Positions 48,363-57,686 of a stretch of DNA of 64,000 bases are shown piece after piece; within the stretch, counting starts at the first letter, position 1; each line of letters opens with the position of its first letter. A program made the translations under genes and the position numbers. The stretch covers positions 186,001 through 250,000 of the forward strand of contig JAUMWX010000001.1 in NCBI GenBank assembly GCA_030529425.1, in the 5' to 3' direction. Source of the DNA: Tissierellia bacterium. Lineage in GTDB: Bacteria > Bacillota > Clostridia > Tissierellales > Peptoniphilaceae. The notes under the pieces are model-generated. The model ran no database searches, was not told the DNA's origin, and saw only the letters and a list, made by a program, of their open reading frames with translations.

Positions 48363-49295
48363 ATGAAAAAAGTTATAAAAAAGACAAGTATTGGAGGACA
48401 GGCGTTGTTTGAAGGCATATTGATGAGGGGACCTAATGCCACATCAATAGTCGTAAGAAAACCGGACGGTGATCTTGAAGCAAAGCTTACACATCCAATT
48501 TCATTATCAGATAAATATAGTATTTTCAAAAAACCCTTTTTTAGGGGAATCGGAGCATTGGTTGATGCAATAAAAAACGGAACGAAAGCAATAGACTACT
48601 CTGTAAGCTTTTCTGAAGGTGCCGATAAACCTAAAGAAAGTAAAGAAGAGGGTTCTAAGATAAAAAGATTTTTTGAAAATCTTCTTGTCGGGGTAAGTTC
48701 GATTGCAATGATAGTTGTGTTCATATTTACATTCTTCTTTTTACCGACTTTATTGTCGAATATTTTCAGTTCGCATATAAAATCGACACTTGTGTTAAAT
48801 CTGATTGAGGGAATGATAAGGATACTATTCTTTTTCCTTTATATAATATCCATAAGCCAAATAAAGGATGTAAAACGAGTATTTATGTATCATGGAGCAG
48901 AACACAAAACAATAGCGACATATGAATTCGGAGAGGAGTTGACTGTTGAAAATGTAAGAAAAAATTCCATGCTTCACCCGAGATGCGGAACAAGTTTTAT
49001 GTTCAATATGGTGATAATATCATCATTGGTGTTGGCATTTTTCGGATGGCCTAATCCGATATTGAGATTTGTTACAAGAATCCTGACACTACCGGTTTTG
49101 GTCGGTATAACCTATGAACTTAACAGATGGATCGGAGGATCAGATTCAAAGACGGCATGCTACCTGTCAAAGCCGGGGATGTTTATTCAAAAGATCGGAA
49201 CGGTAAAAGAACCTACAGATGACATGATAGAAGTTGCGATTGAAGCAATGAAAATGGTTATTCCTGAAAATAAAGAGGAAGATATTTGGCAATGA
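48363..49295 (+). CDS. DUF1385 (YqhQ-like) membrane protein
   Basis: The 310-residue protein begins with the family pattern SIGGQALFEGILMRGPN and contains YHGAEHKTIATYEFGEELT and the LHPRCGTSFMF segment. It has about four membrane helices (near 115-140, 150-165, 215-235 and 240-255). DUF1385 proteins usually precede prmC and prfA in Firmicutes and their role is unknown; the conserved His/Glu and Cys residues suggest a metal site. It overlaps prmC by four bases. Confidence 0.85.
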   Translation: MKKVIKKTSIGGQALFEGILMRGPNATSIVVRKPDGDLEAKLTHPISLSDKYSIFKKPFFRGIGALVDAIKNGTKAIDYSVSFSEGADKPKESKEEGSKIKRFFENLLVGVSSIAMIVVFIFTFFFLPTLLSNIFSSHIKSTLVLNLIEGMIRILFFFLYIISISQIKDVKRVFMYHGAEHKTIATYEFGEELTVENVRKNSMLHPRCGTSFMFNMVIISSLVLAFFGWPNPILRFVTRILTLPVLVGITYELNRWIGGSDSKTACYLSKPGMFIQKIGTVKEPTDDMIEVAIEAMKMVIPENKEEDIWQ

Positions 49296-50113
49296 AAATA
49301 AGAGATATATTGAATAATAAAGAATATAAGGAGAGTAGGATAATACTCTCCTATATTAAATCTATGGGATATTCAAAGTTGTTGACGGTTTCGGATCAGG
49401 AGTTGTCCGACGAAGAAATGGATGAGTTCTTAAGAATTCAAAGTAAATTGAAAGACAATTATCCGCTTCAGTATGCAATAGGGAAATGGAATTTTTTCGG
49501 GTATGACTTTAAGGTTACGGAAGATGTATTGATTCCAAGACCGGAAACCGAAATTTTGGTAGAAATGATATTGAAAAATAATCTGCACGGTAAGAGAATT
49601 TTGGACATCGGAACGGGCAGCGGAGCTATTGCGTTAACAATTGATTTGGAAAGCAGGAAAAAAGGACAGATTCCGTGTGTAACTGCAGTTGACATTTCTG
49701 AAGAGGCAATTAAAATTGCAAAATATAATGCAGAAAACCTCGGGGCGAATGTAGATTTTATCCAATCCGATTTATTTGAAAAAGTTGAAGAAAAGTACGA
49801 TATAATTGTATCGAATCCTCCGTACATTACTGAAAAAGACTACAAAGGCTTGGAGAAGGAATTGTTTTATGAACCGAAATTGGCTTTAGTTGGAGGCGTC
49901 AAAGGATACGAAATATATGATAGAATAATTGAAAGTGCTAAATCCAAAATGAACGAAAAAGCGATGATTGTTTTTGAAATCGGATATGACCAGGGAGAAA
50001 TAGTATCCGATATTTTGAAAAAAAATGGATTTTTTAATGTCAAGGTGTTTAAGGATTTTAATAAAATTGATAGAATAGTATTAGCTTATGTACAAGAGGT
50101 AAAAAATGTTTGA
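49292..50113 (+). CDS. prmC: Release factor glutamine methyltransferase
   Basis: The 273-residue protein has the SAM motif [12 protein letters not shown] and the catalytic NPPY in [10 protein letters not shown], plus an N-terminal helical domain. PrmC methylates the Gln of the GGQ motif in RF1 and RF2, both encoded in this window. The start is taken as ATG at 49292, overlapping the DUF1385 stop (ATGA), rather than the TTG two codons earlier. It overlaps prfA by 8 bases. Confidence 0.95.
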   Translation: MKIRDILNNKEYKESRIILSYIKSMGYSKLLTVSDQELSDEEMDEFLRIQSKLKDNYPLQYAIGKWNFFGYDFKVTEDVLIPRPETEILVEMILKNNLHGKRILDIGTGSGAIALTIDLESRKKGQIPCVTAVDISEEAIKIAKYNAENLGANVDFIQSDLFEKVEEKYDIIVSNPPYITEKDYKGLEKELFYEPKLALVGGVKGYEIYDRIIESAKSKMNEKAMIVFEIGYDQGEIVSDILKKNGFFNVKVFKDFNKIDRIVLAYVQEVKNV

Positions 50114-51191
50114 AAAATTAAAAAAAACTAGAGATTATTATTTTGAATTGGAAAATAAACTGGCATCGCCGGAGTTGCTTGCTGACATGGGCAAGTGGCA
50201 AGAGGTAAACAGGGAGTATGCCGGATTGAGAGCATTGGTTCAAAAATATACCGAATATGAGGATACGAAGAGAATAATTGAGGAAGACAAGGAAATGCTT
50301 TCCGTTTCCGAAGATGAAGATATGACCGAAATGCTGAAAGAAGAGATAGAATCCAATTCCCAAAAGCTTGAAAAATTGGAAGAAGAGATAACTATACTTT
50401 TATTACCTAAGGATCCTAATGATCATAAAAATGTATTTATAGAAATCAGAGCAGGTGCCGGCGGAGATGAAGCGGGATTATTTGCCGGAGAGCTTTACAG
50501 AATGTATCATATGTACGCAGACAGTCAAGGATACAAGACCGAAGAAATAGAGTTTTCCGAGCAGGGAGTCGGAGGCGTCAAAGAAGCAATTTTTATGGTT
50601 AAAGGAGAAGGAGCATATTCAAAATTGAAATATGAATCAGGAGTTCACAGAGTTCAAAGAGTTCCTCAGACCGAATCTTCAGGAAGAATTCACACATCCA
50701 CGGCAACGGTCGCGGTATTGCCGGAAGCTGAAGAGGTGGATGTGGAGATTGATGAGTCCACGGAATTAAGAATAGATTATTTCAGATCTTCCGGAGCCGG
50801 CGGACAACATGTCAACACTACCGATTCAGCGGTTAGAATAACTCACCTTCCAAGCGGTTTGGTCGTAAGTTGTCAGGACGAAAAATCTCAGCATAAAAAC
50901 AAAGATAAAGCAATGAAAATACTTTATGCCAGATTATATGAGTTAAAGCTTGAAGAACAACAAAAGGAATTATCCGCCGACAGAAAAACTCAAGTTGGGA
51001 CGGGAGACAGAGCGGAAAAAATAAGGACATATAACTTCCCTCAAGGAAGAGTAACAGATCACAGAATCAATCTTACAATTTATCAATTGGATGATTTCCT
51101 AAATGGGGAAATCGGAGAAATGATTGAAGCCATTATCAGAGAAGATCAGACTAAGAAGTTGGAGTTATCTCAGGAGGGAAAAAATGAGTAG
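50106..51191 (+). CDS. prfA: Peptide chain release factor 1
   Basis: The 361-residue factor has the RF1-type PxT tripeptide in [14 protein letters not shown] and the catalytic GGQ in [16 protein letters not shown]1 terminates at UAA and UAG. It has an N-terminal domain of long helices (about 1-110). Unlike prfB it has no frameshift. It overlaps prmC at the start and thyA at the end (8 bases each), so four genes from DUF1385 to thyA are probably coupled. Confidence 0.97.
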   Translation: MFEKLKKTRDYYFELENKLASPELLADMGKWQEVNREYAGLRALVQKYTEYEDTKRIIEEDKEMLSVSEDEDMTEMLKEEIESNSQKLEKLEEEITILLLPKDPNDHKNVFIEIRAGAGGDEAGLFAGELYRMYHMYADSQGYKTEEIEFSEQGVGGVKEAIFMVKGEGAYSKLKYESGVHRVQRVPQTESSGRIHTSTATVAVLPEAEEVDVEIDESTELRIDYFRSSGAGGQHVNTTDSAVRITHLPSGLVVSCQDEKSQHKNKDKAMKILYARLYELKLEEQQKELSADRKTQVGTGDRAEKIRTYNFPQGRVTDHRINLTIYQLDDFLNGEIGEMIEAIIREDQTKKLELSQEGKNE

Positions 51192-52050
51192 AATCGATGA
51201 AATCTTCATCGAAAAATCTAATGAAATTTTGAATGAAGGATACTCGGAAAGAGACGCTAAAAATAATAGTGTAAGACCCGTATGGAATGATGAAGAGTCC
51301 GCCTATACAATTTATCTACCTCAACAATTTGTAACTTACAAAGAAGGGGAAGTACCTATAACAAATCTTAGAAAAATAGCCTGGAAAACTGCTATTAAAG
51401 AATTGCTTTGGATTTATAAAGACAGATGTAATAATGTAAATAATTTACGCGAAAAGTATAATGTTAAATATTGGGATAGTTGGGCAAACGAAGAAGGTTC
51501 CTTGGGAACTGCATACGGATACCAAACATCAAAGACATTTAAATCACCGGAAACCGGAAAGTGGGTTAATCAGGTTACCCGACTGATAGAGCAATTGAGG
51601 GATAATCCTCTCAACAGAAGATTGATTATAACTTTATATGATGTTGACGATTTGGCGGAAATGACTTTAATTCCATGTGCATTTATGACAATGTGGACGG
51701 TTGTCGGGGATAAGTTGAACATGACTTTGATCCAAAGAAGCGGAGACTTTCTTGCTGCGGCGGGACCCGGCGGTATAAATAGTTTTCAATATTATGTCTT
51801 GATGAGAATGATTGCCCAGGTAACGGGGTATAAACCGGGTGAGATGGTTCACTTTGTTCAGAATTTGCATATTTATGACAAACATATTCCATTGGTAAAA
51901 GAAGTAGCGGAAAAAGATGCTACTAAAAAAGGTCCGGAGTTATGGATTAATCCAGATATAAAAGAGTTCGACGATTTTACAATAGATGATTTTAGATTAT
52001 TGGATTATAATCCTGATACTCAATCATATGATATTCCTATAGCGCTATAG
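51184..52050 (+). CDS. thyA: Thymidylate synthase
   Basis: The 288-residue enzyme has the active-site segment [11 protein letters not shown], with the nucleophilic Cys, and [14 protein letters not shown] and NLHIYDKH for substrate binding. The residue after the Cys is Ala, not the His of the E. coli PPCH motif; similar variants occur in Firmicute/phage-type ThyA. It methylates dUMP to dTMP and gives dihydrofolate, which the DHFR at 32.4 kb recycles. The start at 51184 follows AGGAGGG and overlaps prfA by 8 bases; a longer upstream frame lies wholly within prfA. Confidence 0.93.
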   Translation: MSRIDEIFIEKSNEILNEGYSERDAKNNSVRPVWNDEESAYTIYLPQQFVTYKEGEVPITNLRKIAWKTAIKELLWIYKDRCNNVNNLREKYNVKYWDSWANEEGSLGTAYGYQTSKTFKSPETGKWVNQVTRLIEQLRDNPLNRRLIITLYDVDDLAEMTLIPCAFMTMWTVVGDKLNMTLIQRSGDFLAAAGPGGINSFQYYVLMRMIAQVTGYKPGEMVHFVQNLHIYDKHIPLVKEVAEKDATKKGPELWINPDIKEFDDFTIDDFRLLDYNPDTQSYDIPIAL

Positions 52051-52086
52051 GATGTAAATTAATTAAAGAATAAGGCGGGTTGTAGT

Positions 52087-53103
52087 GTGACTAATAGAAG
52101 AGACTTATATATTGAAAATTCATTGATTAGTGCATATAAAGGAGATAATCTTCTAAAAGATGTATATATTGAGCATAATTCATTGCCTGAAATATCTTTT
52201 GATGATATTAACACTTTTGTTGAAATTTTCGGAAAAAAAGTAGCATTTCCATTGATTATCAATGCGATGACGGGAGGCACTGAAAAGGGGTGTGAAATCA
52301 ATGAGATGCTTTATATGCTGTCGAAAGAATTGAATATTCCGATGGAAGTCGGTTCACAAATGGAACTGATAAAGGATAATGACCTGGAACAATTATTCAT
52401 AGGTGAGAAAGCTGAGGGAAAGAACAGAAAATCCGTATTAATCTCAAATTTGAGCTCAAAATCAAGTGTTGAAGATGTAAAATACGCTATGGATGTAATT
52501 GATGCCGACGGAATTGCACTACATTTGAATTCGGGTCAAGAGGCGGCAGCCAAGGACGGAAATAAGGATTTTAGAGGAATTGTTGAAAACATAAAGATAA
52601 TGGCAGAAGAATTCTCGGACAGGTTGATTGTAAAAGAGGTCGGCTTCGGAATGAGTTCAAAAACAATCAAAACTCTGGTTGATTGCGGAGTTAAGATGAT
52701 AGATGTTTCGGGAGCCGGAGGAACTAATTTTATAGAAATAGAAAACTTGAGATGCTATGAATATGACTTCTCGGATTTGTATTGTTGGGGAATTCCTACA
52801 GCTAAAGCGATTATTGATGCAAGAAATATCAGCAAGGACATAAAAATTATTGCAAGTGGCGGTATAAAAACTGCATTGGATATAGTCAAAGCAATAGTTC
52901 TCGGAGCAGATTATGTCGGAATTAGTGGGGAAATACTGAAATTCATTCTTCATGGAGGATACGACCAAGCAAAGCAATATATTGAAGAGTTGATGTATAA
53001 GACAAAGATAATAATGTTTTTACTTGGAGTAAAAAATATTGAAGAGCTGAAGAAAGTAAATTACACAATCAAAGGAGAATTAAAAGATTTAATAAATGGA
53101 TAA
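52087..53103 (+). CDS. fni: Isopentenyl-diphosphate isomerase, type 2
   Basis: The 338-residue FMN enzyme has the type 2 isomerase motifs: INAMTGGTEKGCEIN, VGSQMELI, ALHLNSGQEAA, VKEVGFGMS, DVSGAGGTNF and IASGGIKTALD. It interconverts IPP and DMAPP, needed for undecaprenyl carrier lipid and hence for the MurG step. It starts with GTG at 52087 after AAGGCGGG. It overlaps the Mrp-like gene by 8 bases. Confidence 0.93.
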   Translation: MTNRRDLYIENSLISAYKGDNLLKDVYIEHNSLPEISFDDINTFVEIFGKKVAFPLIINAMTGGTEKGCEINEMLYMLSKELNIPMEVGSQMELIKDNDLEQLFIGEKAEGKNRKSVLISNLSSKSSVEDVKYAMDVIDADGIALHLNSGQEAAAKDGNKDFRGIVENIKIMAEEFSDRLIVKEVGFGMSSKTIKTLVDCGVKMIDVSGAGGTNFIEIENLRCYEYDFSDLYCWGIPTAKAIIDARNISKDIKIIASGGIKTALDIVKAIVLGADYVGISGEILKFILHGGYDQAKQYIEELMYKTKIIMFLLGVKNIEELKKVNYTIKGELKDLING

Positions 53104-53884
53104 GAGAGAATCAAGAGCTATATTTTACGAAAAACAAAACATGTATTGCAATGTAAAAAATGTTATCGGAGTGGTCAGCGGTAAAGGTGGAGTCGGTAAA
53201 TCTTTGGTTACTTCATTATTGGCTACCGCAATGAATAAAAGAGGTTATAAGGTCGGTATTCTCGATGCGGATATTACCGGGCCGTCAATCCCGAAAGCAT
53301 TCGGCGTTAAAGGTCCTCTTGTTGCTTATACAAAAGGTACATATCCTGCGGTTTCAGAAAAAGGAATAAAAATTGTATCTACAAATTTAATACTTGATGA
53401 AGATACGATGCCGGTGGTATGGAGAGGTCCGGTTCTTTCGGGTGCGATTAAACAGTTTTGGAAAGATATTGTTTGGGAGGATGTTGACTATATGTTCGTT
53501 GACTTGCCGCCAGGAACATCCGATGCCATTTTGACCGTATTTCAAACGATACCTCTTCAAGGAATTATAATAGTTACGAGTCCTCAGGAACTTGTTTCTA
53601 TGATTGTTGATAAAGCGGTAAATATGGCTAAAAAAATGAGTATTCCGATAATTGGGATTATCGAAAACTTTTCTTATTTTGTCGCTCCGGATACGAATAA
53701 GGTATATGAAATATTCGGAAAGAGCAGGGTTGAAGAACTTGCAAGGCAAAGGGATTTGGATATTCTTGCCAGAATTCCGATAAAACCGGAAATAACCGAA
53801 AAAGTTGATTCGGGGAAGGTTGAAGAAATAGATGTGACATTTATGAATAGTGCTGTGGACAGTATTTTAAATTTCAGAGAATAA
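53096..53884 (+). CDS. Mrp/NBP35-like P-loop ATPase without the CxxC motif
   Basis: The 262-residue protein has the deviant Walker A GVVSGKGGVGKS and the ParA/MinD/Mrp motifs DADITGPSIP, VVWRGPVLSGAIKQF and DLPPGTSDAILT. Mrp/ApbC proteins normally carry and transfer a 4Fe-4S cluster at a CxxC in a segment like SYFVCPDC. Here that segment reads FSYFVAPDTNKVYEIFG, so both cysteines are gone, and the only Cys is near residue 18. Cluster carrier function is therefore doubtful. It is followed 12 bases later by a small membrane protein. Confidence 0.88.
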   Translation: MDKRESRAIFYEKQNMYCNVKNVIGVVSGKGGVGKSLVTSLLATAMNKRGYKVGILDADITGPSIPKAFGVKGPLVAYTKGTYPAVSEKGIKIVSTNLILDEDTMPVVWRGPVLSGAIKQFWKDIVWEDVDYMFVDLPPGTSDAILTVFQTIPLQGIIIVTSPQELVSMIVDKAVNMAKKMSIPIIGIIENFSYFVAPDTNKVYEIFGKSRVEELARQRDLDILARIPIKPEITEKVDSGKVEEIDVTFMNSAVDSILNFRE

Positions 53885-53895
53885 TAGGTGACGAT

Positions 53896-54186
53896 ATGAG
53901 ACAAAATGATCCCAGACTGAGGGTTACAAAGAACCAATTTAAATTGACAATTATTACTTCCGTACTGACATTTGTAACATTGGGAATAATAATTTTTGAA
54001 AATGCAAAAAAGGTGAAGCATACATACTCTTACCTAATGTTGGGGATTGTATTTATACTTATGGGAATTAACCAAATGATTTATTACAGAAACAATAAAA
54101 TGGCGAGGTTTTTGTTTTTTTCATTTGTGTACTTTATTGCAGGGATAGCTATAATAGGATTTTTTATTTTTGAAAGGCTATTTTAG
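53896..54186 (+). CDS. Small membrane protein
   Basis: The 96-residue protein has three hydrophobic helices (about 17-36, 42-62 and 70-93) with a basic loop between the second and third. I recognise no family. It follows the Mrp-like gene after a 12-base gap with AGGTGA upstream and ends before a strong bidirectional terminator, so it is the last gene of that operon. Confidence 0.65.
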   Translation: MRQNDPRLRVTKNQFKLTIITSVLTFVTLGIIIFENAKKVKHTYSYLMLGIVFILMGINQMIYYRNNKMARFLFFSFVYFIAGIAIIGFFIFERLF

Positions 54187-54235
54187 AAATCATGTTGCAT
54201 TTGAGACTTAGGAAAAATAGTTTGAATTAAAAAAA

Positions 54236-54273
54236 GGACTGATTCGATTTTAATTTCGAATCAGTCCGAATTT
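54236..54273. terminator. Bidirectional terminator between small membrane protein and Asp23-like gene
   Basis: GGACTGATTCGA (54236-54247) pairs perfectly over 12 bp with TCGAATCAGTCC (54256-54267), with AAAAAA before and GAATTTTT after it. Confidence 0.9.
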
Positions 54274-54600
54274 TTACGCATTTAAAACTTCTTTTACAAT
54301 CACATTAACATTTTTAACATTTAATCCAAGCATTGTTTTTATCTGTTCTTTAACCGACTTTTGAACATCTTCACATACTCCGTAAATGTTTTGATTTGTT
54401 TTCAATACTAAAGAAATAGCGACATCCATATTTGAACCGTTGATTACAGATACGATACCGTCTTTCTTTTTGGAGTCAATTTTTTGACCTTTATATCCGA
54501 TAACTTGATCAACACCGTCAACTTTCAGTGCGGATTCAGCGATTAGCTGATCTATGATGTTGTTTGATATTTTTACTGAACCATTTTTAAAATCTGCCAT
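54274..54600 (-). CDS. Asp23/Gls24-family protein
   Basis: The 108-residue protein resembles the Asp23/DUF322 family: GSVKISNNIIDQLIAESALK, ISLVLKTNQNIYGVCEDVQ and VNVIVKEVL. Family members form abundant membrane-associated layers in the Gram-positive envelope and respond to alkali or wall stress. The start is set at ATG 54600, four codons inside the longer frame, because the upstream ATG contains the GGAGG ribosome site itself; the same layout occurs at htrA. It converges on the small membrane protein gene. Confidence 0.85.
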   Translation of the reverse strand: MADFKNGSVKISNNIIDQLIAESALKVDGVDQVIGYKGQKIDSKKKDGIVSVINGSNMDVAISLVLKTNQNIYGVCEDVQKSVKEQIKTMLGLNVKNVNVIVKEVLNA

Positions 54601-54691
54601 ATATACCTCCATGTATTTAAGATAAATTACATTTCAATTATAATAATTATAGAATAGGAAAAGAGTTTTTGCAAATATAGATTTATAAATG

Positions 54692-54700
54692 TGATACAAT
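54692..54700 (+). promoter_or_regulatory. Extended -10 box before the 244-residue unknown gene
   Basis: TGATACAAT (54692-54700) resembles an extended -10 and lies 21 bases before the ATG at 54722. No -35 box of note. Confidence 0.35.
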
Positions 54701-54721
54701 CATTATTCAATGAGGTGAAAA

Positions 54722-55456
54722 ATGAAAAATTTAAGAGAAAAATATATTAATACAATTTTAAACTATATATATTTTGAATACTTTCATAAACTATTTCTCG
54801 AAAGAGCCGACATTAAAATCTTCGGAAAATTGAATCTTTTAAGAAAGCAAAGAATTTATGAACTTATGATAATGAATGAACTTGTCGACTCAAGTATGGA
54901 ATTTGAATTTCAACCCAGTATTCAGGAAAAACAGTTCATTTTTAGCGGCGCCAAGGCGGAATATAAAGATTTACTGAAACAGATACAAAAACTTGAAAAA
55001 GAGATCGGAACGGTTGACGAAAGATATATGAATGAACCTGAAGAATTATATGAAAGAAATATTGATAAACTTAGAGAAATAATAAGAAAAGCAAGCCCTC
55101 TGCTAAACAAAAATAAAAAAGCGGTTTCGATTTGGAAGGATTTTTTTGATGTGCTTAAGAAACCGAATGATGAAGAGATAGGAAGGATTTATCAAGAAGC
55201 CAAAAAGATAAGACTTTATTCGATTTCGGATCAAAATGAAGAAGAAATAAAAAAGGAAATGTTAAGAGTATTAAAGGCTAAAAAAGAAAAAAGGGAAAAA
55301 CATCCATATAATTTTGACAGTATACTTACCCTTGAAAAACAATTCGGAAAAAGGGTGGAAGAGATTCAGACGGACATAAAAAAATTGGAAGGACACATAG
55401 AACATCTTAATAATATGTATCTAAATATCAACCACTCCGGTCAATACAACAACTAG
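54722..55456 (+). CDS. Hypothetical coiled-coil protein upstream of suf operon
   Basis: I do not recognise this 244-residue protein. It is mostly charged and helical, with coiled-coil-like stretches near 75-100 and 205-235, and no signal peptide. The N-terminal 30 residues are rich in Tyr and Phe and amphipathic (ILNYIYFEYFHKLFLE). It ends 80 bases before sufC, but the suf operon has its own promoter in between, so it is probably separate. GAGGTGAAAA precedes the ATG. Confidence 0.6.
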   Translation: MKNLREKYINTILNYIYFEYFHKLFLERADIKIFGKLNLLRKQRIYELMIMNELVDSSMEFEFQPSIQEKQFIFSGAKAEYKDLLKQIQKLEKEIGTVDERYMNEPEELYERNIDKLREIIRKASPLLNKNKKAVSIWKDFFDVLKKPNDEEIGRIYQEAKKIRLYSISDQNEEEIKKEMLRVLKAKKEKREKHPYNFDSILTLEKQFGKRVEEIQTDIKKLEGHIEHLNNMYLNINHSGQYNN

Positions 55457-55475
55457 TTTTACACGATAGTTAACA

Positions 55476-55504
55476 TTGACTAATTCATACTGAATTAGTA
55501 TACT
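55476..55504 (+). promoter_or_regulatory. suf operon promoter with embedded inverted repeat
   Basis: -35 TTGACT (55476-55481) and -10 TATACT (55499-55504) are 17 bases apart. A perfect 9-bp inverted repeat, ACTAATTCA (55479-55487) TAC TGAATTAGT (55491-55499), fills the spacer exactly. This is where a repressor would block RNA polymerase, so I read it as an operator for an iron-sulfur or iron regulator, possibly of the Rrf2 (IscR-like) group. No regulator gene is seen nearby. Confidence 0.75.
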
Positions 55505-55536
55505 TTAATCGTTAAGAACATTATAGGGGAGATAAA

Positions 55537-56280
55537 ATGATTAAAATAAATAATTTAAAGGTGAATGTTGAAGAAAAAGAAATTCTTAAAGGCATTGACC
55601 TTGAGATAAATAAGGGTGAGATACATGTAATTATGGGACCTAACGGCTCAGGAAAATCTACACTGGTAAATGCGATTATGGCACATCCTAAATATGAAGT
55701 TATAGAAGGAAATATTGAGTTTGAAGGTAAGGATATAACCGATCTTACAGCAGACGAAAGAGCCAAAGAGGGCATTTTTATGAGTTTCCAAAATCCTCAG
55801 GAAGTACCCGGAATAAGTGTGGAAAATTTTCTTAGAACAGCAAAAATGACTGTCAGCGGAGAAAATATTTCGATAATGAAATTTAAAAAGGAATTGAAAA
55901 ACGAGATGAACAAATTAAGTTTTAATCCTAATTATGCTGAGAGATATTTAAATGTAGGTTTTTCAGGAGGAGAAAAGAAAAAGAATGAAATTCTTCAAAT
56001 GAAAATTTTAGATCCTAAATTTATAATGCTTGATGAAACGGATTCAGGACTTGATGTGGATGCTACAAGAATTGTTTCAGAGGGAGTAAGAGATTTCCTT
56101 ACAGAGGATAAATCAGTTTTGATTATAACTCATCACAGTCAAATCCTTGAAAATTTAAAACCTGATTTTGTACATGTTCTGATTGATGGGAAAATCGCCA
56201 AAACAGGTGATGAATCCTTAATCGGAATAATTGAAGAAAAGGGATACAACTGGATAAAGGAAGAGGTTGTAAATGGCTAA
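55537..56280 (+). CDS. sufC: SUF iron-sulfur assembly ATPase SufC
   Basis: The 247-residue ABC-type ATPase has Walker A GPNGSGKST, the signature FSGGEKKKNEILQM and Walker B FIMLDETDSGLDVD, the ETDSGLD variant being typical of SufC. It forms the SufBCD scaffold complex in the cytoplasm. It is the first gene of a sufCBDSU operon, 33 bases after the -10 box, with AGGGGAG before the ATG. It overlaps sufB by 8 bases. Confidence 0.97.
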   Translation: MIKINNLKVNVEEKEILKGIDLEINKGEIHVIMGPNGSGKSTLVNAIMAHPKYEVIEGNIEFEGKDITDLTADERAKEGIFMSFQNPQEVPGISVENFLRTAKMTVSGENISIMKFKKELKNEMNKLSFNPNYAERYLNVGFSGGEKKKNEILQMKILDPKFIMLDETDSGLDVDATRIVSEGVRDFLTEDKSVLIITHHSQILENLKPDFVHVLIDGKIAKTGDESLIGIIEEKGYNWIKEEVVNG

Positions 56281-57676
56281 TAAAACACAAGTTTCAGATA
56301 TAGATAGAGGGATTTTCGACAAGCGAAATCCCTTTGAATATGACAAAATAGCTGATAAAGGACTTACCGAAGCGATAGTAAGAGAAATATCAAAAGAGAA
56401 AGACGAGCCTGAATGGATGCTTGATATAAGACTGAAAGGGCTTGAGCTTTTTTATGCCCAAGAAAATCCGCCATGGGGACCGGATCTTTCAGAAGTTAAA
56501 ATCGAGGAATTGATAACATATATTAAGCCGAAATCCGCCATGAAAGCCAGTTGGGATGATTTGCCTGAAAATATCAAAAATACATTTGTTGACTTGGGAA
56601 TTCCTCAAGCTGAGATTGATGCGTTGTCCGGTGTAGGAGCCCAGTATGACTCTGAAGTCGTTTATCATAATGTAAAAGAATATCTTTTAAAACAGGGAGT
56701 AATATATACCGACATGGAAACAGCGGTTAAAAAATACCCCGACATAGTACAAAAATATTTTCAACATGCCATTCATGCCGACGAACATAAGTATGCCGCA
56801 TTGCATTATGCTGTATGGTCAGGCGGTTCATTTGTATATGTTCCGAAAGGTGTTGATGTGGATGTTCCGCTTCAGTCATATTTCAGACTTAATGCACCGG
56901 GAGCGGGGCAATTTGAACATACCCTTATTATTGTTGAAGAAGGGGCTTCCTGCCACTTTATAGAAGGATGTTCCGCACCTAAGTACAATGTCGTAAATGT
57001 CCATGCCGGAGCGGTTGAGTTATTTGTAATGAAGGATGCGACTCTTAGATATTCGACAATTGAGAATTGGTCGAGAAATATGTACAATTTGAATACAAAA
57101 AAATCAATTGTCTTTGAAAATGCAAAAATTGAATGGGTATCAGGTTCATTCGGGTCTAAAGTGTCCATGCTTTATCCATCATCGATTTTAGTCGGTCCTA
57201 ATGCAAAGTCTGAATTTACGGGAATTTCATTTGCGGGAGACGGACAAAATCTTGATACTGGAGCAAAGGTGGTTCACGCGGCTCCTAACACATTCTCAAC
57301 TGTAAATTCAAGATCTATATCCAAGAGCGGAGGAATTGTAACTTACAGAGGGCTTGTTCATTTCAAGAAAAACTCTCAGGGCTCAAAATCAACTGTAAGT
57401 TGTGAATCCTTGATGTTGGACAATGAATCCGTATCCGACACAATTCCTACTATAATCGTTGAAAATGACGATATTGATTTGGGACATGAAGCTAAAATAG
57501 GAAGAATTGACGACTCGAAAATATTTTATTTAATGAGTAGAGGAATAAGTGAAGAAGAGGCGAGAGCTATGCTTGTTCGCGGGTTTGCAGAGCCTATAGC
57601 AAAGGAACTTCCTTTAGAGTATGCGGTAGAGATGAACAATTTAATAAACCTTGAATTAGAAGGTGCTATAGGTTAA
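56273..57676 (+). CDS. sufB: SUF scaffold protein SufB
   Basis: The 467-residue protein has the SufB order: a helical N-terminus, PKGVDVDVPLQSYFRLN, EGCSAPKYNVVNVHAGAVEL, STIENWSRNMYNLNTK, and near the end the Cys in VSCESLML proposed as cluster ligand, followed by HEAKIGRIDDSKIFYLMSRG. SufB is the site where the Fe-S cluster is built. It overlaps sufC and is followed 10 bases later by sufD. Confidence 0.97.
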   Translation: MANKTQVSDIDRGIFDKRNPFEYDKIADKGLTEAIVREISKEKDEPEWMLDIRLKGLELFYAQENPPWGPDLSEVKIEELITYIKPKSAMKASWDDLPENIKNTFVDLGIPQAEIDALSGVGAQYDSEVVYHNVKEYLLKQGVIYTDMETAVKKYPDIVQKYFQHAIHADEHKYAALHYAVWSGGSFVYVPKGVDVDVPLQSYFRLNAPGAGQFEHTLIIVEEGASCHFIEGCSAPKYNVVNVHAGAVELFVMKDATLRYSTIENWSRNMYNLNTKKSIVFENAKIEWVSGSFGSKVSMLYPSSILVGPNAKSEFTGISFAGDGQNLDTGAKVVHAAPNTFSTVNSRSISKSGGIVTYRGLVHFKKNSQGSKSTVSCESLMLDNESVSDTIPTIIVENDDIDLGHEAKIGRIDDSKIFYLMSRGISEEEARAMLVRGFAEPIAKELPLEYAVEMNNLINLELEGAIG

Positions 57677-57686
57677 GGAGGCGAAT

